Source: Cryptomeria japonica (taxonomy: Eukaryota; Streptophyta; Pinopsida; Cupressales; Cupressaceae). Taken from it: a stretch of 64,000 nucleotides of DNA. This document shows positions 45,142 through 54,599 of this stretch, one piece after another. Made by a program: the position numbers and the translations under genes. Position 1 is the stretch's first letter, and every line of letters begins with the position of its first letter. The stretch is from contig NC_081414.1 in assembly GCF_030272615.1 (NCBI RefSeq), positions 779,686,119 to 779,750,118 of the forward strand, in the 5' to 3' direction. The notes below the pieces were generated by a model. It saw nothing but the letters and a program-made list of their open reading frames with translations, was not told where the DNA came from and did not search any database.

Positions 45142-48102
45142 ATGAGTTTTACAACAATAAGCCTTACTTACACTATTCTCGTTAGACGAAGCCTTAGAAT
45201 TAAGTCTTTCCAAAGTGTAATTACCGAGGAGATGGAACCTAATTTGAATGGCCTTTTTAATGAGGACATGGGTAATTCCTCTAATCCTCTTAATGATGAA
45301 GAAGCTCTCCATGAGGTTTCTGTAGAACAACTTTCAAAATTGGATAACCAATTTGATGATTTTCGACAATGGATGTCTCAAGAATACCCTGATAGCGAAG
45401 CTCTTTCCTTAATTGAGGGTCTAAAATGTATGGTTCAAAGTGATAAGAATGGAATTGATATTTTGCATGGTATTGCACACATTGTGGATTCGAATGTGAT
45501 GCCTATGAAAAGTTGTGCCGAAACCTTAGGGTATACACAACCTCCTACTCAAGTTAATCATTCTATTTCTTTGACAACTCCTATTGCTAGTATACCTACT
45601 TTTACATCAAACATAATGACTACTTCAATACAAGACATTCCCCCTATGATTACTAGTCATGGGGGCAATCCTTCCTCTTCAATCAATCCAACTTCTTCAT
45701 TCATTCCTTCAATGAGTGTTCCTATTATATCTCCACAAATAAACATGACGCAAGGGGGCAATTCATTTAACCATTCCATTCCTCCTTGTAGTGTTCCTCC
45801 TTTCCAATCATCTCCTATGACTAACTATCATAGTGTCCCACCACCTTACTCTCTACCTTCTTTCAATAACATAACACCTCCATCACAATCTAACACGTCT
45901 AATATGAACTCTTCAACTGAAGCGACCATTAACAATCTTGCACAAACTGTCTCCTCTTTACAGCAACAAATTGCCGCTATGAATCAATCTAAGTTTAGTG
46001 TGCCCACATTTGATGTTGCGAGCCCACTTTCTCTTGACATTGTTCGAGCTATCCCCCCTAAACATGTTGAAATTCCGCATTTGGAGTTTTATAATGGTAA
46101 GGGTGATCCTCTAACACATGTTAAGACCTTTCAAACAATATGCACTGATTTTGCTTATGACCAAAGGTTGCTTGCAAAACTGTTTACTAGAACATTAAGA
46201 GATAAAGCCCTACAATGGTATTGCTCGTTGACTTCTTATTCTATTACTTCTTTCAAACAACTTGCAAATGCTTTTATTCAACAATTTCAAAACAATATAA
46301 GTCCTAAAGTTACTTTGATTGATTTAATGCATTGTAAACAAGGTGTTAAAGAAAAAGTGACTGATTTCATTGGTAGATATAAGCATTTGTATGCTCAAGT
46401 TTCCTTTCCAGTGCCTAACAATGATGTTCAAAGAATCTTTATTTCTAATTTACAAAAAGATATTTGAGAAAAACTCCTGTTTTTTGAGTTTACTTCTTTC
46501 CAACAGTTGTGCGCAACTCTTCACAATTATCAACTGACTGTGAGTCAAATCGAACAATCACATCCTATGGCTCCGAGTGATAAGGGTGATAGTAGTCAAC
46601 AACCATTTGGGAAGTTTAAACTGAACAGAGAGTCCATTAAATTCAATGAAAACATCATCAACAACAATGTGAATGCAGCATCAGGTGTGCCTCCTATTTC
46701 TAAGTTTTTCAAGAAAGAAAGAAAGTTTACTCCTTTGAATGAATCATTGCATAGTATTATGAATAAGTTATTGGAACAAAATGTGCTTACTCTTCCTCCC
46801 ATAAGGCAAATTGATCCTGCAAAGATTACTTCGCCCTATTTTGATAACAAATCTTTTTGTCAATTTCATCGTCAACCTGGGCATGATACTAAAAAATGTT
46901 TTGCTTTAAAGGGTAAAATTCAAGATTTGATTGATAATAATACTATCTCTGTTTCTGGAGTGAATGATAAAGGCAACACATCTGTAGCTCCTCCTAACGA
47001 AAATCTTCAGATTTTTACTGATCCATTGCCTTCTCATACCTCTAATGTGATTGATACTACTGATTCCTCTATCTCACCTGATGATCTCGTGTCTATGACT
47101 CCGAATGTGATTAACTTTGTGGAGCAGCAGAAAATCCCTAAAGAACCTTCCATCACCTTTGATTCTAGTGAAACTATCAGGGCTCCTGATGGTCCTTTAT
47201 ATATAGTTGCAAAAGTCAAGAATACACCTTGCCGTGGAGTGCTTATTGATCCTTCTTGCATGGTTAATGTCATTACTGAAGAGTTTCTTTTTACTTTGCA
47301 ATTGAATCAAGTGATCTATGACAAAACAAATGTGGTTGTGAAACTATTTGATGCATTTTCTTCTCCTGCAATTGGTTCTATTACATTACCTATTGAAGTT
47401 CATAACAAATCCCTTGAGGTGGACTTTGCTATTATTCCATCATCGGAACAATTTCGTGTGAAGCTAGGCTATCCTTGGCTATCTTCCATGAAAGCTATTG
47501 CTTCTCCTATTCACAAGTGTTTGAAATTTCCCCATAATGGTGAAGTTGTTACTATCAATCATAGTCTCTTTAAACCAGCTGAAAGAACCTCTAGTGTTCC
47601 TACTGATTATTTTTGGCCTAAACAATTCCAATCTTTTCCTCCGCGAAGTGATCATCTTTTCAAATCTTATCAAAAGTGGAAAAAAGATATGATCCTATCT
47701 CTAAGTGAACCTAGAACACCCAAACTTGATATTCCTATCATTCTTGAGAAGGAAGTTCTTCCTTTGAATGATAAAACTAATGTCTTTCCTCAAGAAGATT
47801 CCCAACCCATTCCTATGGATGTGACTATGCCTATATCTAATAAACTTCCTAAAAGTAGACCTATCCCTCCTCGTCATGATGGACTTGGTCTCCTTCCTAA
47901 ACCAAGTATTCCTCCCTTATATGGAGTAGTTCCTCCTCCTTCCTCTTATGGAGAGAAGAGACCTTCCTCTTCTCCTATTATTCAACCTAAGAGACCACAA
48001 CCTAAACACCCAAGTGATAAGGATGAGAACATTCCTCCTCCTCAATCTCCTAATCTTCCTACTAAGACTAGACGAAATCGTTCTGCACGTGAACGCCAAT
48101 GA
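45142..48102 (+). pseudogene. gag-pro: Tat/Ogre-like gag-protease polyprotein, one nonsense codon
   Basis: A 986-codon frame interrupted only by TGA at 46465-46467, where relatives would have Arg. The first ~280 residues are Ser/Pro/Thr/Asn-rich. The gag core (IPHLEFYNGKGDPLTHVKTF ... ALQWYCSLTSYSITSFKQL) spans about 46020-46470. A knuckle-like CQFHRQPGHDTKKC follows at 46858-46900. The retropepsin region is about 47190-47560, with VLIDPSCMVNVI where Tat/Ogre elements usually have a DPGSS-type motif, so the Gly is missing. A long proline-rich tail ends at 48102; basic residues continue past the stop, then the sequence runs into the inverted LTR end. No RT follows. The start codon is the first ATG of the frame; a downstream Met such as that at 45232 is possible. 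Confidence 0.88.
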
Positions 48103-48228
48103 AAGCGTCGTCTTAGAGCTCAGGCAGCTGCTTCTCAGACTTTACAATCCCCAAAAACACCTTCAACAAGCATTATTCCATTTTCTCCTCAGCTGACGAT
48201 TGAGCGGAAATCTCCTAAACATAAGATG

Positions 48229-48501
48229 CATGATGGTGGGCGCCATGGTCCTGGGGGACCATGGTCCTGAGGGACCAGGGCGCTGGGCGCCCTAGTCCTG
48301 AAGGACCAGGGCGCTGGGCGCTCTGGTCCCACCTCCCAAGACAGCAAGGTGCAAGGAGGATCAGGCCAGGGTGCTGGAAAAATGCAGTTTTTGATGTCAT
48401 GGACAAGTTTCGGGTTCTCCATTCAGGTTTAGTGTTGCGTTGCCATCGTGAAGACCGAAATGCAGTCGAAATTGCAAGTGTTGCAATTTTAGGATGCTAC
48501 A
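48229..48501 (-). repeat. Inverted right terminus of Tat-like element
   Basis: The reverse complement starts TGTAGCATCCTAAAATTG and follows the left LTR for about 250 bp, through the GC-rich GGCGCC repeats, where it gains one extra GGTCC-type unit and then diverges near 48229. Confidence 0.88.
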
Positions 48502-48506
48502 CTTTG

Positions 48507-50829
48507 CAATCTCTTTATCCACAACAATGTTAAAATCTTGTGTATCAACATTCATAGTGAAAAGATTTTCAGAATCCGGGTTAGTGTCATCTTGTGTTAC
48601 TTCTTTAGTTGCCTTATCTTGTTGACTGTATGTATGTACTGGTGTATCTAAAGTTATTGGAGGAGTATCCTGTGCTAGTGGAGGAATGTTATTCATGACC
48701 TGTATAACAGGTATACTACAAAATTTTCTCTTACCTTTGTCCTTTTGGTATACCTTCGCAAAAGATTTATCCATTGTCTATCTCTCCCTTTCCTTTTTCT
48801 TTTCTTTTTCAACAAAACATATGTCCCATTTGTCTGCAGTTTCATCAACATTATCTTTTACTCTCCTAGCCATTAGGCTAACCTGCTGGTGTCCACTCAC
48901 AAAAACTAACCAGTTTGCTTCAAAAATTAGTTCATCAATTTCCTCTTTAGAATTTACAGGGTGCACTGCCAATAATGCATCAAGTTTTAACTTTTTATCT
49001 AATTACATCACTAACATTATTTTAGCCTCTAACTTAGATACAAGTCATTCGACAAATCATCTACAACTTCAATCAAAACCTTCTTATAGATGTCTAGATG
49101 TAAAATAATACTAGCCTCTATTGTCTCCTTGTCAAAATCTTTGTAAGAATGATACAATTTCCTCACATTACTGAGATTACCTTCTTGTGTTATCTCATTT
49201 ACCAGTTCCTCCAGTGTAAGGGTATCTAGTGCCTTAGGTTGTTTCTTCTTAGGAGTTATCTTTTTCTTAGGCTCCCTTACAGCTTGCTGCTTCTTCCTTA
49301 AAGTTATAGTCATTTTAGGAGAAGGAGAGGATACCAGTGGGGTTTTACTCTTCTTCCTTTCAACTCTCTTGAACTCAAATGCGTTTCCACTATCTGTATC
49401 CAAAGAAGTGACAACTGGTGAAACATGAGCTATTGGTTCCAATCCTTCTAGTTCACTAGCAGATATACCACTCAGGTTCATTACATTTTGCTTAACCTCT
49501 TTAGCCATCTTGGATGCATCTCTGATAATTTTTTCTCTCATTTTTCTCTACTTCCGCATCGAAAAAAACACTCTCAATGGTCTCAACACTACCAAAAATT
49601 TATTCAGATGGTTCCTTAGGTATATCAAGAAGTGTTTTAGCATATGCTTCAAGAATATTTAGATTAATTTCATATCCCATTTCTATTATCCAAATAGTTC
49701 TAGGAGTAACAACTTCCATCCATGTTTCATCATGTTTGATTACAAAACATATTTGCTTGTCATATTTATCTACAATGCCCTATGGTAACCTTTCTCTAGC
49801 CTTCATCTTAGTTTGGAAGTTTTTGAAGTAGTCTGCTATAATGTTATCGGTGTTAGAGCCCATATCGGTAATAGCTTCCATGATTTATTTGCCTACCGAG
49901 ATGTCATATCCAAAGTCCTTCTGACCAATGTCTGGTATCTCTTTGGTGAGGTAAAACATCAAACACATGAGTAGGTTGCCAAAATGGAATGTCCCCTTCT
50001 TGTCACCCTTAATCTTTTTTAGGTTATCTATCAGTTCATTCTTAAGCCATTCACATATATCAATCCTAGAATTTTTCTTGACCTTCTCGTATGCATTATG
50101 AACACATAAGCTAGAAACTGAATTTAATCTGTTTGCATGAGTTACTCTATAGCCAAGTACCATGCTCACATATCTCACATTCGCATCAGTAATATCATTA
50201 ACCCTAAGAGATCTGTTGTCGGATGTGGCTTCGGTTAGGTCCATAACACCCTTGTTAGGTATCTTCTTTGTTTTGTCAAGCCTACTACCAGTTGAGGGTA
50301 AACAAATAACTACCTTGATTTCTTCCTTTGAAATTTGAAAAGCAGAGTATAGCCCCATAAAATTTCCATGAAGTCTACTCAGTACAAGACAAACTACCTC
50401 CTTTAGAAATTCAGGTATGTTTAGAATTTCAACAAATCCTAAGTCTCATACAATCTTATGCTCTGGTTTAATCAAACCTTGTTCATCAGTAATAACATCA
50501 TCGTACATGTTCTTTAAGTCATTAGTCCCTAGATTTTCTATGGTGCAGTGAATGTAAATTCTCAGGTCTTCGATAAAAGTGAGTCCCTTCAGAATTTTAG
50601 AGAAGGCTCCGATGGAATCATCTTGCTTGGCAATTTGAGGGATGATCTTAAATATGGGTCTAGGGTGCTTATTGTTTTCTACTGTAGTAGGGTTTGCAAT
50701 AAACTCAGGTACAAAAGATGAAGATGCCATTTCGATAGATAAATACCTCTTACTTGAAATCTTTGAATGCCTCAAAACACCTTGCTTCTTCGCCTTAGGA
50801 TGCCTTTGCTCTCTCTTTGGGCTCTTCAA
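48507..50829 (-). pseudogene. Unrecognised long protein of RT-less element, N-terminal part
   Basis: Minus-strand frame from 50829, or from an internal Met at 50730 (MASSSFVPEFIANPTTVENN). It runs with stops at about 50446, 49885 and elsewhere and changes frame near 49541 and 48774. A compact N-terminal region of about 300 residues includes ISKEEIKVVICLPSTGSR (about 50330), LRVNDITDANVRYVSMVLGY (about 50195) and FGNLLMCLMFYLTKEIPDIG (about 49975). Then comes a Lys-rich stretch (KKKITPKKKQPKALD, about 49265) and a Thr/Pro-rich stretch (VIQVMNNIPPLAQDTPPITL, about 48705). It resumes at 42695 after the insertion. I do not recognise the domain. A link to plant transposon-associated helical domains is possible but unproven. 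Confidence 0.55.
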
Positions 50830-51094
50830 ATTCTTGGTGGATTGAAATGAGGGTTTTCAAGTGCTTTCTAACCTAAAAGTTCTTCAAAAAATACATTAAA
50901 TGCTTGTCGGCTAAGTGAAGTCTTTAACACATCTGCCGGTAAAGAAGAAATGTGACTTCTTACCATCAACCGAGGGTAGAATGCATGATTTTCAACTTGT
51001 TGCCATACCCCCTATGGATTACTCCTTAGTTAGATGAAGAATCTCCTACCGGTGTAGAGACATATTCATCAACTCTCTGATCTTTGTTCTTAAT

Positions 51095-52138
51095 CTATTG
51101 TTTTGAAAATTCTTGCTTTATTTCATTTACCTTTTCTTTTCCCTTCTCATTAGATCCTTTATTGTTTGTTGGTATAGTCTTGCTTCTAAAAAAAATTTCA
51201 ATATGCCCAATTTTGTTACATGCATAACAAGTTACATTATTCCTCTGAATAGCTTTTCCATATCCTTGACCGGTTTGTGTTCTGCATGGATTAGATAAAT
51301 GTCCAAATCTACCACAAACATAGCATTTGACATTCATTATGCAATTTTCTGAATTTTGACCAACTTTATTGCATTTGGAACATTGACCGGTGGGTAAGTT
51401 TGTATTCTGATTATTTTTAAATCTACACAGATTTTCTCTATGACCAAGTTTATTGCAATTAAAATATTTCCCATTAAATTTATAAGCATTAGGTTGTCTT
51501 GCCGGTTTGCTATGGTCTTGATTATTTGTAGTCCCAAAACTTTCTCCATGTTCAAATCCATGTCCAATTGTATCTCCATCAGGTTTTCATCTTTTCAGCA
51601 TGTCATCAAGTCTTTCTAAAGTTTTTTTGAATTTGTCTTTGTGTTCATTTGCAGTGATCAACTCATTTTCTAGAATACCAATTTGTCTCCTAAGCTCCTC
51701 TTTATCATGTTGCATGTGAATCAGATCTATCTTTAGCATATCATTCTCATGAAAAAGTCTCATATTTTCATTTTCTCCATCATTAAGTCTCCTAGTCAAG
51801 TCTTCTTCATTCTTCTTCTTGTCTTCAATATCCTTACATAGCCTCATGGTTAAATCTTTCATTTCATTCCTCATATTACTGTTCTCTTGTCTCAACTTCT
51901 CTGCAATATCACTAAGAGTTTCCTTTTCATCATCATGTTTTAGCATTTTCTCATGAAGTTCCTTCCTCTTGTTTTGTGCTATAACTAGGTTCTCCTGAAT
52001 TCCTTTAATGAATTCCTTAGCAGTCCTCAGATCATCTTCAAGTTTGATATTTTTCAATTTTTTTGCATCAAAATATTCAAGACCTTCCAACTGTTTTCTC
52101 AAACTCTCCATCGGTACCAGTTTTATAATCTTCCTCAA
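51095..52138 (-). pseudogene. Coiled-coil and zinc-knuckle gag-like protein of RT-less element
   Basis: A single minus-strand frame broken once by TGA near 51587. The first ~180 residues are a strong coiled coil (ELHEKMLKHDDEKETLSD and following heptads, to about 51590). Four tandem CCHC knuckles follow: YFNCNKLGHRENLC (near 51440, first Cys lost), CSKCNKVGQNSENC (near 51375, His lost), CYVCGRFGHLSNPC (51326-51285, intact) and CYACNKIGHIEIFF (near 51230, last Cys lost). A likely true start is the Met at 52111 (MESLRKQLEGLEYFD), about 60 bp after the primer site. The UBN2-type capsid domain of normal Copia gag is absent, replaced by the coiled coil. Likely role: RNA binding and self-assembly. 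Confidence 0.7.
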
Positions 52139-52168
52139 GTTCTTAGGCTTTTACAAATAGAGGACCGG

Positions 52169-52180
52169 GCTCTAATACCA
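52169..52180 (-). other. Degenerate primer-binding site of RT-less element
   Basis: Minus strand TGGTATTAGAGC, one C-to-T change from the initiator tRNA-Met site of its relatives, two bases inside the LTR. Confidence 0.85.
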
Positions 52181-52182
52181 AT

Positions 52183-53007
52183 TCTTAGATGCAATGACAG
52201 TCCTAAAGACACTAAGAGGGGGGGTGAATCAGTGTCTAACCATTTAATGGAATATTTGAACTTATTTATAACTTTGCAACTTAAATTAATGTATCGATAA
52301 ACAAGTAATAATGCAACAAATAGAAATAATAGAAACAACATAAATGCACACCATAACACAAGATGTTTTGGTGATGAAACCAGGTGTGGGAAAAACCTTG
52401 GTGGGATTTGTGACCCACAATATTTAATCACTCGCCAATATGAATAAATATTTCTTACAACAGGGGCTTGCACATGCAGGAAGGCCAACAGCCTAGAGCT
52501 CACTGACTACAAAATGGATAATTAAATCCAATACAATGTACTACTCAAAATAGCATTTGCAATGCTTGATTCAGTACCGGTTTAAGCTCTGTCAGAAACC
52601 TTAACCAAAAACCTTTCTGGTGAATGATATTCACTTACATAACCTATCTGCCTTATTACAAAATCCTTTTGCTATCTTCTACATAATATTCTTCTATGTC
52701 ATGCTGCTACAAAAATGACTTATTAGATCTCATACATATATGAGTCTTTACAATACATCATGTCGGCTTACAAATAATTAATTACATTTAAAATATAATT
52801 CACATAAACAAAACTTTGTCTCATGTCATCTTGAGTACCGATATACTTCATTGCCAGTGTAATATGGATGCCAATGAGTAAACTTGTTGTGCCTGCCAGT
52901 GCTGGTGAATAATGTCTGTGTTGTCGGTGAACCTGTAGAAACCTATTACTGGTTGGTTTCCATCAATGACAACATCAACCATTCTCATTGAGTGTATAAT
53001 TCCAGCA
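52183..53007 (-). repeat. 5' LTR of the RT-less Copia-type element
   Basis: 825 bp direct repeat of 40553-41397; flanked on the right by ATAAA. Confidence 0.88.
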
Positions 53008-53012
53008 ATAAA

Positions 53013-53289
53013 TAGAGGTAAATATAAGAATTATAATTAAACAAAAACATATAAAGTCAAGGGAATCAACAAAAAATTAATTCATGAAGGTTTTGGGTCC
53101 TTTTAAAACCCATGTTTGGGAGTTCTTCTGCTTATTTTGGCTGGATTTCTTCCTTCTTTACTATGTTTTTGGGTCAGGGCCCTCTTCCTTGTTACCTTAA
53201 TCAAAAATAAAAAATAATCAAAGACCATGAAACCACTGAAGGGTAAGAAAATATAATTTTTCAAAACGTGAAAATGAATGGACAAATCA
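53013..53289. other. Unassigned sequence
   Basis: Nothing recognisable. Possibly the leader of the old Copia element that follows. Confidence 0.35.
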
Positions 53290-53899
53290 TAAAGAGAATT
53301 CTAAAAGAGAAAATTATATCACATGTAATAAGAAAAAGGTAGAAGGGCATAAACGTGATCAAATATTGTATGAAATTTCTAGTAATAGGATGATGCGAAG
53401 TATCAAAGAGACAATCAAACTTTTCTCAACAAGAAAGTGATGATGATATATTAATAGTCTCTTCATCTACTCAAGGAAATTTAAATAACACATGATTTGA
53501 TAACTTGTGAGATAGTCAACAAATGGAAAAAAAATTTGGTTTTTTAGAAGAAGTGAATAGTGTAAGAATATTTTTTGTGGATGATAGTTCATATGAAATT
53601 AAAGGAACTAGTTTAATTCAAACAAAAGGACATGTTGGTAAGAAGTTTTTAGAAAATATTGTCTTTGTAAGTCAAAGAAATAAAAATGGTTATAAGGTGG
53701 GGTTCTATTTGGATATGTATACTATTAAAATCATTAATGATGAATTAAAAAATATGGCTACAACATATCAGAATGATGGCATCCATAATTTTTTTTAATA
53801 TGATAACAAGATAATTTATATTACTAAAAGCATCTCCATAAGTGAGTTCCGACATCAAATATTTAGCCACTCAAACTATAAAAGTATTGCTAAACATAT
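53290..53899 (+). pseudogene. Old Copia element: gag/protease part, split by a later insertion
   Basis: A knuckle-like CNKKKVEGHKRD near 53323 is followed by a 92-codon open frame (53523-53798). Its VRIFFVDDSSYEIKG and KNGYKVGFYLDM segments match the region after the protease active site in plant Copia polyproteins (compare the VKGVG...KGYKVAF type). It stops at the CATAT target of the younger element and continues at 60805. No LTR could be defined. Confidence 0.55.
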
Positions 53900-54343
53900 T
53901 GTAAGAATTTTTCAATAATAACCAAGATCTAGAGGCCAATGAATAACATAACACAAGAGAGACAAAGATAGAGAAGAAAAAGTTATATTCTCATCAAGAT
54001 GCAAAAATTGATCAATTGGATAAACCATACAATGGAGATGATCTTTCTTATAAAGGCAAGGAAATAGGGAAATCAGAGCACACAATCATGACATGTTGCC
54101 CAATGAGATTCGACAGTAGGTATGGGTATGTAGGAAAAATAATAGAATATTCCACTAAAGGTGGATCACCCACCAAAGGTAGAATGTGACAACAAGATAT
54201 CACCACAAAAGGTGGAATTTATCCTACAACCATCTTCCCTACATGCACACTTCCCTAAGTTTATCATATAAAAACTACAATGAATGCATTATCCTAAGTC
54301 AACTTAATTAAAGTGTAATTATGAGACATAATTTACACCAACA
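53900..54343 (-). repeat. 3' LTR of Copia C
   Basis: Minus strand TGTTGGTGTAAATTATG...TTCTTACA, matching 60366-60804. The purine run TAAGGGGGG (54344-54352) abuts it as polypurine tract. Confidence 0.9.
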
Positions 54344-54599
54344 CCCCCCTTAAATGAAACTTAGATAAATGTAGACTCAAGCTAACAATGAAAGATGGGT
54401 CCCGACTACTAGGCCATGTTAGATACCCATGTACAAATGCAATGCAATCTATCACAAATGAAGAAAGAGAGAAAAAGTCAACGTGAAAAACCCCTAAAAA
54501 AACATGAAAAAAAAGAACTCTCAAAGAAGGAGAACAAAACATCAAGAGAGGAAAAAGTCCCCCCCATAAGAGAGGACGAAGAAGTCAACTGACCCCCCC

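Larger units (their letters stand above)
42701..48501 (+). mobile_element. Tat/Ogre-like Gypsy element with inverted terminal LTR ends, nested
   Basis: The left end is a full LTR-like region (42701-43958) followed by a primer-binding-like site and a gag-protease frame. The right end is not the expected direct 3' LTR: 48501 down to about 48229 is an inverted copy of the first ~250 bp of the left LTR. Both outer ends are therefore the same U3 terminus (TGTAGCATCC...GGATGCTACA), with a perfect CTTTG duplication outside. RT, RNase H and integrase are missing. The retroviral gag and 5 bp duplication argue against a DNA transposon. The arms differ by roughly 6-7% by eye. Confidence 0.85.
40553..53007 (-). 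mobile_element. Large non-autonomous Copia-type LTR element lacking reverse transcriptase
   Basis: LTRs at 52183-53007 (5') and 40553-41397 (3'), minus orientation, flanked by ATAAC and ATAAA (one mismatch). Behind a degenerate primer-binding site lie a coiled-coil/zinc-knuckle frame and then a long unrecognised frame. No protease, integrase, RT or RNase H motif is present. Without the 5.8 kb insertion at 42701-48501 the element is about 6.65 kb, close to the length of Copia B. Its 5' leader, LTR core and polypurine repeats match Copia A and B, so it is likely a LARD-like partner mobilised by that lineage. Confidence 0.85.

Noticed and set aside
42701-48501. DNA transposon with long terminal inverted repeats
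   Set aside because: The interior is a retroviral gag-protease with an LTR, TATA box and primer-like site, the duplication is 5 bp, and no transposase is present.
42701-48501. DIRS-like element, because of inverted terminal repeats
   Set aside because: DIRS elements use a tyrosine recombinase and leave no target duplication; here a perfect 5 bp duplication exists and no recombinase is seen.
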